This document shows, piece after piece, positions 35,165 through 43,750 of a stretch of DNA of 64,000 nucleotides (its first letter is position 1; each line of letters opens with the position of its first letter). The notes beneath the pieces are model-generated. The model ran no database searches. It was given only the letters and a program-made list of their open reading frames with translations, and was not told the origin of the DNA. Source of the DNA: DATKIY01 sp963726755 (lineage in GTDB: Bacteria > Actinomycetota > Actinomycetes > JAHEKZ01); contig CAVSDB010000003.1 in assembly GCA_963726755.1 (NCBI GenBank), forward strand, positions 744,001 to 808,000. The letters run 5' to 3'. Both the position numbers and the translations under genes were made by a program.

Positions 35165-35264
35165 TACCCCCTCTGCACTACGTTCGGCAGCCTCCCCCGG
35201 GGCTACCCTGGGGAGATTCAGGCGGCCACCCGCTGCTCGTCGACCATTGCCGGAGGCTTGACTC

Positions 35265-36419
35265 GTGCCGCACCCCGTGTACCGGATCGGAGACCACGGC
35301 CCTGCCGTGGCACAGATCCGCGATCACCTGGGACGGCTAGGTCTCCTCACCAGCGATACCGGGCCACTTGACGCCGACGCGTTGGACGCTTCGTTCGATG
35401 CTGACGTCGAGCGCTCGGTGCGCAACTTTCAGCAACATCGCGGGTTATTCGCTGACGGTGTCGTTGGTCCTGAGACTTGGCGTTGTCTCGACGATGCGCG
35501 TTGGCGTCTTGGTGACCGCGTCATGCGATACGGGTCGCATCACATGCAAAGCGGTGACGACGTCGCCGCGTTGCAACGCCGCCTGCATGAACTGGGATTT
35601 GACCCCGGACGCATCGACGGGATCTTTGGTCCCGAAACCGAACGCGCACTGCGTGACTTCCAACGCAACGTCGGCATTCCCGTCGACGGCTTGTGCGGAC
35701 CGGTCACGTTCAAGTCGCTCGACCGGCTCGCACGAACTGTCGTCGGAGGCGAGCCGCATTTGATCCGTGAGGCACAACGGCTACGTCGCGGCGGACCCGG
35801 CCTTGCTGGCAAGGTCATTGTCATCGACCCCGGGCACGGCGGCGGCGACAACGGCGTCGAAGCACATGATCTGACCGAAGCAGAGTTGGTCGCCGACCTC
35901 GCCTCGCGCATCGAAGGGCGCCTTGGTGCGGTTGGTGTCATCGCCTTCTTGACGCGTGGGAGCGCGGGTTCGGTGGCCACACTCACCGAAGCCCAGCGCG
36001 CAGCATTCGCGAACGAAGCCGACGCCGATTTGCTATTGAGTTTGCACATCGACGCACATCCCTCACCAGATGCACAAGGAGTGGCGGCGTTCTACTACGG
36101 CTCGGGAGGACCGCAAGGAATCCACTCGGCGGTAGGTCAAGCATTCGCCAACTTGCTGCAACATGAAATCGTCGCGCGCACTGACTTGCTCGACGACCGC
36201 ACAGATGGCAAGACATGGGAACTTCTACAACTCACCCGAATGCCAGCGGTCAGACTCGATCTGGGTTACCTGACTCACGCCAGCGACGCCGCCAGATTGG
36301 CAGACGCTGCATTCCGCGACACGGTTGCCGAGGCGGTGTTGGTCTCGCTACAGCGGTTGTACCAACCGACGACGGACCTCCGCGACACCGTCGTCGAGTT
36401 ACCGGCGGCGGTTCGCTAG
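35265..36419 (+). CDS. cwlM: CwlM-like N-acetylmuramoyl-L-alanine amidase homologue
   Basis: The 384-residue protein has two peptidoglycan-binding domains (GPAVAQIRDHLGRLG... and GDDVAALQRRLHELG..., about 8-150) and an Amidase_3 domain (about 185-370). Zinc-site elements are IDPGHGGGDNG and LSLHIDAH. The position of the catalytic glutamate is Asp (VRLDLGYLT). There is no signal peptide. In mycobacteria CwlM is a cytoplasmic regulator of MurA rather than an enzyme, which fits these features. GGAGG lies 9 bases before GTG 35265. Confidence 0.9.
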   Translation: MPHPVYRIGDHGPAVAQIRDHLGRLGLLTSDTGPLDADALDASFDADVERSVRNFQQHRGLFADGVVGPETWRCLDDARWRLGDRVMRYGSHHMQSGDDVAALQRRLHELGFDPGRIDGIFGPETERALRDFQRNVGIPVDGLCGPVTFKSLDRLARTVVGGEPHLIREAQRLRRGGPGLAGKVIVIDPGHGGGDNGVEAHDLTEAELVADLASRIEGRLGAVGVIAFLTRGSAGSVATLTEAQRAAFANEADADLLLSLHIDAHPSPDAQGVAAFYYGSGGPQGIHSAVGQAFANLLQHEIVARTDLLDDRTDGKTWELLQLTRMPAVRLDLGYLTHASDAARLADAAFRDTVAEAVLVSLQRLYQPTTDLRDTVVELPAAVR

Positions 36420-36613
36420 CCGCTTCGAGAATCGGTCTCGGTGAGGTCGATCGCCTGGTCGGCTGGCAGCACCACAGCCGCCGGACCAACCGCTGGGTCA
36501 GGTGCTCGGTAACCGATCGCCTGTGCGATCCCGCGCTTGCGGAGCAGCGAGACCCCAAACGCGACGGCAGCCCCACAGGCGAACCCGAGGGCCACTAGTC
36601 GAAACGCCCGCAC
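36416..36613 (-). CDS. Small single-pass membrane protein, unknown
   Basis: The 65-residue protein has one hydrophobic segment (LVALGFACGAAVAFGVSLL) followed by basic residues and a Pro/Ala-rich tail. GTG 36613 is chosen because the longer frame would overlap the end of parB. It begins 10 bases after the parB stop on the same strand and overlaps the last bases of cwlM. I do not recognise a family. Confidence 0.5.
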   Translation of the reverse strand: MRAFRLVALGFACGAAVAFGVSLLRKRGIAQAIGYRAPDPAVGPAAVVLPADQAIDLTETDSRSG

Positions 36614-36623
36614 GTCAATCGCC

Positions 36624-37595
36624 TTAGCCCGCGCGCGTCGCAACGATGGACTGCGCGTCAGGAGCAATCGCTGCGACGATGCGGTCTAGATCCTCAAGCG
36701 AAGCGAACGCAATCGAGATTCGTCCCTTGCTTCGACCGAGTTCGACCTGCACCTGCGTCTCCCAGGCATCGCCGAGGGCGGCAGCCAAGTCAGCCAGCAT
36801 AGGATCTTGTGGGGCTTTTGTACGCTTTTGTCGGCTTTTCTCTGGCTCCAGACCGACGGCGACGATTTCCTCGACTGCCCGGACCGACAACCCCTCAGCG
36901 ACAATTCGCTGCGCCAACCGCTCTTGATCGGCGTCATCGTCAAGGGCAAGCAGCGCACGGGCATGACCTGCGCTCAGCACTCCAGCCGCCACTCGACGCT
37001 GCACTGAAGGGGGGAGTTTCAACAGGCGCAGGGTGTTCGTGACCTGCGGACGCGATCGTCCGATGCGCTGCGCGAGTACGTCCTGGGTGCAGCCGAAGTC
37101 GTTCAGCAGCTGGCCATAGGCGGCTGCTTCTTCCAACGGGTTCAGCTGTGCCCTATGCAGGTTTTCAAGCAGAGCGTCACGCAGCAACACGTCGTCGTCG
37201 GTCTGCCGAACGATCGCAGGAATCGTCGTAAAGCCAGCCTGCTGCGCAGCTCGCCAGCGACGTTCTCCGGCCACAAGTTCGTACCCATCGGCACTCGGCC
37301 TGACCAGAATCGGTTGCAGCAAGCCGACTTCGCGCAACGAGTAGACCAACTCGGCGAGCGCCTCTTCGTCAAAGACCTCGCGCGGCTGGCGTGGGTTTGG
37401 CCGAATCTGTCGCAGTGGGATCTCGCGGTAGACCGCGGGTGCCTGATCAGGATCGTCGTGGTGGACTTGAAGGGTGTGGGTCGGCGTCGGCGTCAAGAGG
37501 TGATCGGTGACGACCGTCGAATGAGCCGAGGTGCTGTCGCTCGTCGGAATCAGTGCGCCGAGTCCGCGGCCCAGCCCGCGCTTCTTCTCTGTCAC
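36624..37595 (-). CDS. parB: Chromosome-partitioning protein ParB
   Basis: The 323-residue CTPase binds parS and spreads to form the partition complex. It begins with the ParA-stimulating KKRGLGRGLGALIP. The CTP-binding core holds IRPNPRQPREVFDEEALAEL and GERRWRAAQQAG. The helix-turn-helix region includes LAQRIGRSRPQVTNTLRLLKLP. The C-terminal dimerisation segment is typical. A GAGGAA site precedes the GTG at 37595. It lies 13 bases after parA. Confidence 0.96.
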   Translation of the reverse strand: MTEKKRGLGRGLGALIPTSDSTSAHSTVVTDHLLTPTPTHTLQVHHDDPDQAPAVYREIPLRQIRPNPRQPREVFDEEALAELVYSLREVGLLQPILVRPSADGYELVAGERRWRAAQQAGFTTIPAIVRQTDDDVLLRDALLENLHRAQLNPLEEAAAYGQLLNDFGCTQDVLAQRIGRSRPQVTNTLRLLKLPPSVQRRVAAGVLSAGHARALLALDDDADQERLAQRIVAEGLSVRAVEEIVAVGLEPEKSRQKRTKAPQDPMLADLAAALGDAWETQVQVELGRSKGRISIAFASLEDLDRIVAAIAPDAQSIVATRAG

Positions 37596-37608
37596 AATTC
37601 TTCCTCAG

Positions 37609-38604
37609 TCACAATCGCTCCTCGTCGCCAGCGGGTTGGTCTCCCAGCCCTTCGCCCCCGGTGCGCTGTGCCAACTCGCGAGCCGCCTCGACGTACGAGA
37701 GCGCACCGCTGGACCCTGGGTCATAGGTCAACACGGTTTGGCTATAACTCGGGGCCTCCGACACGCGGACTGACCGAGGAATCACCGTCGCCAGCACCAC
37801 GTCACCAAAATGCAGGCGCACCTCATCGGCAACCTGCGAGGCCAACCGAGTCCTGGCGTCGTGCATCGTCAGCACAATGGTCGACACGTGAAGGTCCGGA
37901 TTTAGGTGAGCCTGAACCATCTCCACGTTTCGGATCAACTGACCCAGCCCTTCCAAGGCGTAGTACTCGCATTGAATCGGGATCAGCACTTCTTGGGCCG
38001 CCACGAAGGCATTGACGGTCAACAAACCCAACGAGGGCGGGCAGTCAATGAGCACATAGTCGACGGGGCGACCGCTCTCAGCCTCTTGCTCGAGGTAGGT
38101 GGTAAGAGCCCGCTGTAGGCGCGATTCGCGGGCTACCAGGGGCACGAGTTCAATCTCTGCGCCGGCCAGGTCGATGGTGGCGGGGACGGTGGTCAGCCCG
38201 GAAATATCCGGTACGGGCTGGACCACGTCAGTGAGCGCTTTCCCCTCGATCAGCACCTCGTAGATGCTTGGAACGCCTGAGTGATGGGCGATGGACAGCG
38301 CCGTGGAGGCGTTGCCCTGAGGATCCAGATCGATCACCAGCACCGACAAGCCGTGCATCGCCAGGGCCGCCGCGAGGTTGACCGCGGACGTCGTCTTGCC
38401 TACGCCGCCCTTTTGATTGGCGACTGTCAGGACTCGGGTTCGTGAAGGGCGTGGCCAGGTTTCTACTCGGCCGGTTCGCAGTCGAGCCGCTGATGCCGCT
38501 GCCGCGCCGATAGGAGTCTCGGATGGGTCAACCGATGTTTCACGTGAAACATCGGCAGTCCGGAGTGGGTAGACCACCTCGGCTCCCGTCGACTCGCTAC
38601 TCAT
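37609..38604 (-). CDS. parA: Chromosome-partitioning ATPase ParA
   Basis: The 331-residue Walker-type ATPase moves ParB-bound origins. The deviant Walker A is KGGVGKTTSAVNLA, followed by DLDPQGNAST and the switch-like VLIDCPPSLGLLT. ATG 38604 is chosen because AGGAGGG precedes it; the frame is open further upstream inside rsmG. An N-terminal extension of about 60 residues precedes the ATPase core, and a perfect parS lies within the DNA encoding it. Confidence 0.96.
   Translation of the reverse strand: MSSESTGAEVVYPLRTADVSRETSVDPSETPIGAAAASAARLRTGRVETWPRPSRTRVLTVANQKGGVGKTTSAVNLAAALAMHGLSVLVIDLDPQGNASTALSIAHHSGVPSIYEVLIEGKALTDVVQPVPDISGLTTVPATIDLAGAEIELVPLVARESRLQRALTTYLEQEAESGRPVDYVLIDCPPSLGLLTVNAFVAAQEVLIPIQCEYYALEGLGQLIRNVEMVQAHLNPDLHVSTIVLTMHDARTRLASQVADEVRLHFGDVVLATVIPRSVRVSEAPSYSQTVLTYDPGSSGALSYVEAARELAQRTGGEGLGDQPAGDEERL
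38532..38555. promoter_or_regulatory. parS site 1 (perfect)
   Basis: The consensus TGTTTCACGTGAAACA lies at 38536-38551, inside a 24-bp perfect palindrome (CCGATG...CATCGG). It is within the 5' coding part of parA, where it encodes VSRET. ParB loading here would mark the origin region. Confidence 0.95.
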
Positions 38605-39334
38605 TGACCCTCCTCCGCTTACCGCCACGGGGTTTCGAATCAACTCTTCCGAGCACGCCCGCGGCGCGATCGGGAGCCACCAGGCTGGCTCGCACGACAT
38701 ACGTCACGCTAGCGCCGATCCTCACTTCTAGGGGAGCTTCGACCGACAATCCACAACCAATCAGCGTTTCGGTGGCCGCCTCGACCTCATCAGCTGCACC
38801 AGACCCCTTCATGGCCAGCAACGCGCCGTCCGGCGCAAGCAACGGGGCCGCCCAGGTCGCCAAGCGATCCAGCGGTGCCACGGCTCGCGCGACCACCGCG
38901 GTAGTTGCCGCAGGATGTGCCCGGCCGTACTCATCGGCCCTGGCTCGTTCGATCGACACATTGGGAAGATCGAGGTCAGCGACCACTTCGGCCAGAAAGG
39001 TGGTCCGGCGCAACATGGGTTCGACAAGCACGAAGTTGAGGTCGGGGCGCAGCAGCGCCAGCACGATGCCTGGCAGGCCAGCGCCTGAGCCAAGATCAAC
39101 GACAGTGCCGTTGGCCGGCAGGAAGCCAAGGAGGGCCGTTGAGTTGACCAGGTGGCGTTCCCAGAGCCGATCAACCTCACGAGGACCAAGCAGACCCCGC
39201 TCCACTCCTGCCGAGGCCAGCCAGCCCCAGTACCGCTCGGCCTGAGGCAGGACGTCGCCGAATATCTCGATCGCGACTGCCGGGGCGGGCAGATCCGAGG
39301 TCACTGTTGCAATGTGATCGAAGCCATGTTTCAC
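38597..39334 (-). CDS. rsmG: 16S rRNA (guanine527-N7)-methyltransferase
   Basis: The 245-residue SAM-dependent enzyme methylates G527 of 16S rRNA. It has the N-terminal GPREVDRLWERHLVNS and the SAM loop VVDLGSGAGLPGIVLALLRP. The GTG at 39334 falls inside the second parS. A TAAAGT box 5 bases upstream could give a leaderless transcript. Its 3' end overlaps the start of parA by 8 bases. Confidence 0.94.
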   Translation of the reverse strand: MKHGFDHIATVTSDLPAPAVAIEIFGDVLPQAERYWGWLASAGVERGLLGPREVDRLWERHLVNSTALLGFLPANGTVVDLGSGAGLPGIVLALLRPDLNFVLVEPMLRRTTFLAEVVADLDLPNVSIERARADEYGRAHPAATTAVVARAVAPLDRLATWAAPLLAPDGALLAMKGSGAADEVEAATETLIGCGLSVEAPLEVRIGASVTYVVRASLVAPDRAAGVLGRVDSKPRGGKRRRVNE

Positions 39335-39342
39335 GTGAAACT
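39327..39342. promoter_or_regulatory. parS site 2 (one mismatch)
   Basis: TGTTTCACGTGAAACT matches 15 of 16 parS bases. It spans the start codon of rsmG and ends next to the jag stop. Confidence 0.9.
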
Positions 39343-39937
39343 TTAGGCCGGAAGGACGACGACGCGGCGATTAGGTTCTTCGCCCTCGGACTCGCTAGTC
39401 ATCCCGGCCGCGGCCACCGCGTCGTGAACGACCTTTCGCTCGAACGGCGTCATCGCCTCAAGGCGAACCGGTTCGCCGCTGCTCTTAACCTGTTCGGCGG
39501 CCTGGGTCCCGGTTTCGGACAATGCCTGCCGCTTCGCGGCTCGCCAGCCAGCGATATCCAACATGAGACGACTGCGCTGGCCGGTCTGCCGGAGAACCGC
39601 CAGCCTGGTGAGCTCCTGCAGCGCGTCCAGTACTTCGCCGTTAGGCCCGACGAGGTGATCAACATCGCCGCCGACCAGTGACACCATGGCGCGCTCACCC
39701 TCGACGTCCATATCAATATCGCCGTCCAAATCGGTGATATCGAGCAGTTCCTCGAGGTAGTCAGCGGCGATCTCGCCCTCGTGCTCTAGATCGCTTGCAG
39801 CCGTCGCAGTCCTCGCACTTCTCGCAGGCTTCGGCTCCGCCGAGTTTTCAGCAGTTGAATCCGCAGCTGCTGGATTCGCTGGTTCTGGCTGCTCGGCTTC
39901 GAGAGGCCCCAGCAGTTGGGGTCGCGGGCTCGGTCAC
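39343..39937 (-). CDS. jag: Jag/KhpB RNA-binding protein, apparent frameshift near its start
   Basis: The conserved part has KH (VGPNGEVLDALQELTRLAV) and R3H (MTPFERKVVHDAVAAAGM) domains and ends EEPNRRVVVLPA. The main frame is open back to 39934 but contains no ATG or GTG before a TTG at 39729 inside the domain. A GTG at 39937 overlaps the yidC stop (GTGA) and starts MTEPATPTAG in another frame. Deleting one base in the C-run or G-run at 39907-39921 joins them into a protein of about 197 residues with the acidic N-terminal tail usual for this gene after yidC. KhpB proteins bind RNA and affect envelope growth. Confidence 0.85.
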
Positions 39938-40929
39938 GAACTCTCCTGATCATTCGGCGGCTTGCCTGGATCTTCACCAGTGGCCGGAGGCTTTGGCCCA
40001 CCCTTGCGTTGGCTTCGTGGCTGTCGCTTGGGCTGGGTCCGGGTTGGTTTCGGCGCGGGAGGTTCCTCTGCTGCCGCAGCTGCTCCTGAACGATTGGCTT
40101 CCTTGGCGGCCTTTCGAGCCTCTAAAGCCAACGCTGCGGGACTGCCGGGCGCGGGATTTCGTCTGATCACGTAAAACTGCTGCCCCATCGACCACAGGTT
40201 GGTGGTGAGCCAGTAGAAAAGCACACCGATCGGGAAATTGATGCCAAAGATCGCAAACATGAACGGAAACACATAAACCAGGATCTTTTGCTGCTTCATC
40301 AAGGGGTTCTGGCCACCCGCTGGCATGCCCTTGACCATCAATTGCTTCTGCGTGATGAACGTGGTCGCCGACATCAACACGATCAAGATCAGGCAGACAA
40401 TCTTGACGTTGGTGGCGTCAGTACCTATCACTAACTGGTCGAGCTGAGCTTGGTTCATCTTGAACGAGGCCGAGATTGGGGCACCGAAGATTGTTGCCTG
40501 CTGCGCGGAATCGACCAGCGGCTGGGTCATCGCTCCAACTGGGATGCCCTTTTGCACGCCGTAGTTGAGAACGTGGAACAGCGCGAAGAAGATCGGCATC
40601 TGCAAGATGATCGGCAGACACGACGAGAACGGGTTGGTCCCGGTCTCCTTGTAGAGCTTCATCAGCTCTTCCGACTGTTTTTGCCGATCGTCCTTGTACC
40701 GCTTCTGCAGCTCTTTGATCTGCGGCTGAAGCATCTGCAGACCACGCTGTGCCTTGATTTGCTTGACGAACAGCGGGATCAAGATGATTCGGATCAGCAC
40801 CACGAGTCCGACGATGGACAGCACCCAGGTCCAGCCGCCGTTGTACGGCAGACCCACCTTCACCCAGAAGGTGTGGAACTGAACGAGGACCCACGAGACG
40901 ACGTCATAAAGCGGGTTGAGCAGGCCCAC
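39934..40929 (-). CDS. yidC: Membrane protein insertase YidC
   Basis: The 331-residue protein inserts and folds membrane proteins. Five helices are visible, with the family segments NPFSSCLPIILQMPIFFALF, the Arg/Lys-rich loop after RIILIPLFVKQIKAQRGLQML, and FPIGVLFYWLTTNLW. The C-terminal tail is rich in Lys, Arg and Pro and probably touches the ribosome. GTG 40929 is close behind yidD. Its stop overlaps the GTG proposed for jag. Confidence 0.95.
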   Translation of the reverse strand: MGLLNPLYDVVSWVLVQFHTFWVKVGLPYNGGWTWVLSIVGLVVLIRIILIPLFVKQIKAQRGLQMLQPQIKELQKRYKDDRQKQSEELMKLYKETGTNPFSSCLPIILQMPIFFALFHVLNYGVQKGIPVGAMTQPLVDSAQQATIFGAPISASFKMNQAQLDQLVIGTDATNVKIVCLILIVLMSATTFITQKQLMVKGMPAGGQNPLMKQQKILVYVFPFMFAIFGINFPIGVLFYWLTTNLWSMGQQFYVIRRNPAPGSPAALALEARKAAKEANRSGAAAAAEEPPAPKPTRTQPKRQPRSQRKGGPKPPATGEDPGKPPNDQESS

Positions 40930-40932
40930 GGA

Positions 40933-41256
40933 TCAGGCTCCCGTCACTGTCGATGGTGCGGAAAGGCTTGCCGTTGGGGAATGGCTGGCCCGCGGAGAGT
41001 CTGGAACATGGTCGACGCCGCCCGGCGTCCAGGGGTGGCATCTGGCCAACCGCTTGGCCGCGAGCCAGCTGCCACGCACTGGGCCATGCAGCCGGATTGC
41101 CTCTTCGGCGTAACCGGCACACGAGGGGTAGTAGCGGCAGGATGCCGGCAACAGCGGTGAGACCAGGCGACGGTAGGCCAGGATCGGGATCAGCAACACC
41201 CACTTACCTGCGGTGCGCAGCACCCGAACCAAGCGGTTCGGCGTAGCGGCGCTCAT
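40933..41256 (-). CDS. yidD: Membrane protein insertion efficiency factor YidD
   Basis: The 107-residue protein has the YidD signature: YRRLVSPLLPASCRYYPSC, then YAEEAIRLHGPVRGSWLAAKRL and RCHPWTPGGVDHVP. An amphipathic N-terminus binds the inner face of the membrane. ATG 41256 overlaps the rnpA stop by four bases. Confidence 0.95.
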   Translation of the reverse strand: MSAATPNRLVRVLRTAGKWVLLIPILAYRRLVSPLLPASCRYYPSCAGYAEEAIRLHGPVRGSWLAAKRLARCHPWTPGGVDHVPDSPRASHSPTASLSAPSTVTGA

Positions 41257-41615
41257 CGCGATCCTGGTGATTCTGGGCGCTGAGCGTCAACGCGCGCGCA
41301 GGCCTTGGCCAAGTCTGCCCGCAGCTGCGCCGACGTCGCACGGCTGGCAGGTGCCAGTGCCCTGATGACCACGAGTTCACCGTTGGGACGCGATACCAAC
41401 TCCGCAGCAGCAATGGCTCGTAATCTACGAGCAACTTGGTGCCTGATCACCGAGCCACCGACCTGTCGACTGACCACCAAACCAACGCGGGTTGGCTCGT
41501 CTACCGAACCGGGGGCAACGTGGAGCACCAAGGTGGGACGCCCCGCACGTCGGCCGGATCGCACGACGTGGGAGAACTCGCGGCTACGCCGCATTCGGTG
41601 TGCCGCAGGCAGCAC
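41253..41615 (-). CDS. rnpA: Ribonuclease P protein component
   Basis: The 120-residue protein starts MLPAAHRMRRSREFSHVV and has the RNR-like VVSRQVGGSVIRHQVARRLRAI that binds the RNase P RNA. GTG 41615 is chosen by homology; the frame is open upstream into rpmH but without family similarity. It is 7 bases from rpmH and matures tRNA 5' ends. Confidence 0.95.
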   Translation of the reverse strand: MLPAAHRMRRSREFSHVVRSGRRAGRPTLVLHVAPGSVDEPTRVGLVVSRQVGGSVIRHQVARRLRAIAAAELVSRPNGELVVIRALAPASRATSAQLRADLAKACARVDAQRPESPGSR

Positions 41616-41622
41616 CGCTAGC

Positions 41623-41760
41623 TCAGGCGGCGAGACGGGCGCGGCCCTTGCGGCGCCGCGACGAGATGATCGACCGGCCAGCGCGAGTGCGCATCCGCAG
41701 GCGAAAACCGTGGGTCTTGGCCCGACGGCGGTTGTTGGGCTGGAACGTACGCTTGGACAC
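41623..41760 (-). CDS. rpmH: 50S ribosomal protein L34
   Basis: The 45-residue basic protein reads SKRTFQPNNRRRAKTHGF and ends in a Lys/Arg tail, full length for L34. GTG 41760 has GGAGCC upstream. It is the first gene of the rpmH-rnpA-yidD-yidC-jag-rsmG-parAB set and is divergent from dnaA. Confidence 0.97.
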   Translation of the reverse strand: MSKRTFQPNNRRRAKTHGFRLRMRTRAGRSIISSRRRKGRARLAA

Positions 41761-42071
41761 CTGAGGCTCCGAACAGACTGGGGACGAAAGAGCGGGACAA
41801 ACGACAACGGCTGGGCGGATCGGCCGCCACCGGACGCCGGCGCCCGAAGGCGTAGGCATGCGGCGGATTCCGACTGAGTGGATCTTCAGACAGGGGTGCT
41901 GCGAAAACTCCGACTCGCAGACAGCGCCCTACGGTACATCGTCACCACGCCCCCCGGTCAAACTGGTGCCCGAGGCGATCCGGCGACTGGTAACTTCCCA
42001 ACCTCGCACGCCCCAGCGCAGGGGGCGGGCAGACACGCCGAGGCAAGGGTGAGTACGGTGACGAAGGCAGT

Positions 42072-42080
42072 TGTGGACAA
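42072..42080 (-). promoter_or_regulatory. DnaA box (perfect)
   Basis: TGTGGACAA is the complement of TTGTCCACA, the GC-rich actinobacterial DnaA box. It lies just upstream of the likely dnaA promoter, suited to autoregulation. Confidence 0.8.
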
Positions 42081-42084
42081 CCGC

Positions 42085-42114
42085 TGGACGCGCGACCCGA
42101 ACCCTAGGTAGCGT
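42085..42114 (+). promoter_or_regulatory. Candidate dnaA promoter
   Basis: TGGACG (42085-42090) and TAGCGT (42109-42114) are 18 bases apart, which would give a leader of about 160 bases. Confidence 0.4.
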
Positions 42115-42186
42115 CCGCCAGCACCGGTAAGCGGCTCACCTCCCCAGTCGCTGCTCCGGCAGCCCCGTTTTGGCCCTTCCACAGCC

Positions 42187-42195
42187 TGTGGACGA
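42187..42195 (-). promoter_or_regulatory. DnaA box (8 of 9)
   Basis: TGTGGACGA differs from the box complement TGTGGACAA at one base. Confidence 0.55.
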
Positions 42196-42283
42196 CCATG
42201 TGGATCCCTGGGGCTGACCAGGCAAAACGACGGTAACCACGGTTGCCGAGGTATTCGAATCGAGCGATGCGAAGGGGTACTGG

Positions 42284-43750
42284 GTGACCATCGAGACGCC
42301 CGATCTCACCGAAGTCTGGGCACGGGTTCTTGACACCCTGGCCGACGAAGCCGGTCCACAGGCAGGGGCGTTCCTCAAGCTCACTCGACCGTTGGGACTC
42401 GTCGAAGACACCGCCCTCTTGGCGGCACCGAACGAGTTCACCAAAGACCTCATCGAGTCGCGGTTACGACCACACGTCACCGACGTGCTCTCGCGTGAAC
42501 TGCATCGAGAAGTGAAGATTGCCGTCACCGTCGAACCCGAACTTGCCCAAGACGCATCGCCAAGTAACACCGATGATTTCGACGATGAACTGGACGCCGA
42601 GACGCTTGCGGCAGACTCCGCCTTCGCCAACACCTTGCCCGCAGCGACCAATGAACTCAACGACCATTCGCCTCGCCCAGGAGCTGGCCAACCGGTACCG
42701 CGGTTCGACAGCGACTCACGGTTGAACCCGAAGTACACCTTCGACACATTCGTCATTGGCGCGAGCAACCGCTTCGCGCACGCTGCCGCGATTGCTGTCG
42801 CAGAAGCTCCGGCCAAGGCCTACAACCCGCTGTTCATTTACGGCGATTCAGGTCTGGGAAAAACCCACCTGCTGCATGCAATCGGCCACTACGCGCGAAG
42901 TTTGTACGCGGGCACACGCGTTCGCTACGTCAGTTCCGAAGAGTTCACCAACGACTTCATCAACTCGATCCGAGACGACAAAGCCCAAGCATTTCAACGG
43001 CGTTACCGCGATGTCGACGTCCTCCTGATCGACGACATCCAGTTCCTGCAAGGACGAGTACAAACGCAGGAGGAGTTCTTTCACACGTTCAACACCCTGC
43101 ACACCGCCAACAAGCAGATCGTCATCACCAGCGATGTTTCGCCGCAGCAGTTGTCGGGTTTCGAAGACCGCATGCGCACCCGCTTCACGTGGGGATTGAC
43201 CACCGACGTTCAGCCACCTGACCTCGAGACACGTATCGCGATCCTCCGCAAGAAGGCGGCCCAAGAGAAGTTGCAGGCACCACCTGAGGTTCTTGAGTTC
43301 ATCGCTAGTCGCATCGCGACCAACATCCGCGAACTCGAAGGCGCACTCATTCGGGTAACCGCCTTCGCCAGTCTCAACCGGCAACCTGTCGACCTCGCAC
43401 TCGCCGAGATCGTCCTCAAAGACTTGATTCCCGACAGTGCCGGTCCTGAAGTGACGTCCGGCCTCATCATGGCGCAGACCGCCGCTTACTTCGGCCTCAC
43501 ACTCGATGACCTGTGTGGGTCCAGTCGGTCACGTGTTCTCGTCAACGCCCGGCAGATCGCGATGTACTTGTGCCGTGAGCTCACCGACCTTTCACTGCCC
43601 AAAATTGGTCAGCAATTCGGTGGCCGCGACCACACGACGGTGATGCACGCCGACCGTAAGATTCGTCAGCTCATGGCCGAGCGCCGCAGCGTCTACAACC
43701 AGGTCACCGAGCTAACCAACCGGATCAAATCTCAGGCCCGGCACGCATGA
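42284..43750 (+). CDS. dnaA: Chromosomal replication initiator protein DnaA
   Basis: The 488-residue initiator has an N-terminal oligomerisation domain, a variable acidic linker (about 90-140), an AAA+ domain and a DNA-binding domain. Seen motifs: Walker A GDSGLGKTHLLHAIG, Walker B VLLIDDIQFLQG, sensor GLTTDVQPPDLETR and the box-binding GGRDHTTVMHADRKI. GTG 42284 has AAGGGG upstream. It unwinds oriC and loads the helicase with help from DciA encoded downstream. Confidence 0.98.
   Translation: MTIETPDLTEVWARVLDTLADEAGPQAGAFLKLTRPLGLVEDTALLAAPNEFTKDLIESRLRPHVTDVLSRELHREVKIAVTVEPELAQDASPSNTDDFDDELDAETLAADSAFANTLPAATNELNDHSPRPGAGQPVPRFDSDSRLNPKYTFDTFVIGASNRFAHAAAIAVAEAPAKAYNPLFIYGDSGLGKTHLLHAIGHYARSLYAGTRVRYVSSEEFTNDFINSIRDDKAQAFQRRYRDVDVLLIDDIQFLQGRVQTQEEFFHTFNTLHTANKQIVITSDVSPQQLSGFEDRMRTRFTWGLTTDVQPPDLETRIAILRKKAAQEKLQAPPEVLEFIASRIATNIRELEGALIRVTAFASLNRQPVDLALAEIVLKDLIPDSAGPEVTSGLIMAQTAAYFGLTLDDLCGSSRSRVLVNARQIAMYLCRELTDLSLPKIGQQFGGRDHTTVMHADRKIRQLMAERRSVYNQVTELTNRIKSQARHA

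Larger units (their letters stand above)
41761..42283. other. rpmH-dnaA intergenic region with DnaA boxes
   Basis: This 523-base spacer holds no convincing gene. It carries a perfect DnaA box (42072-42080), an 8-of-9 box (42187-42195) and a weaker TGTGGATCC at 42200-42208. A probable dnaA promoter lies at 42085-42114. The left part should contain the rpmH promoter on the minus strand. Confidence 0.7.
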
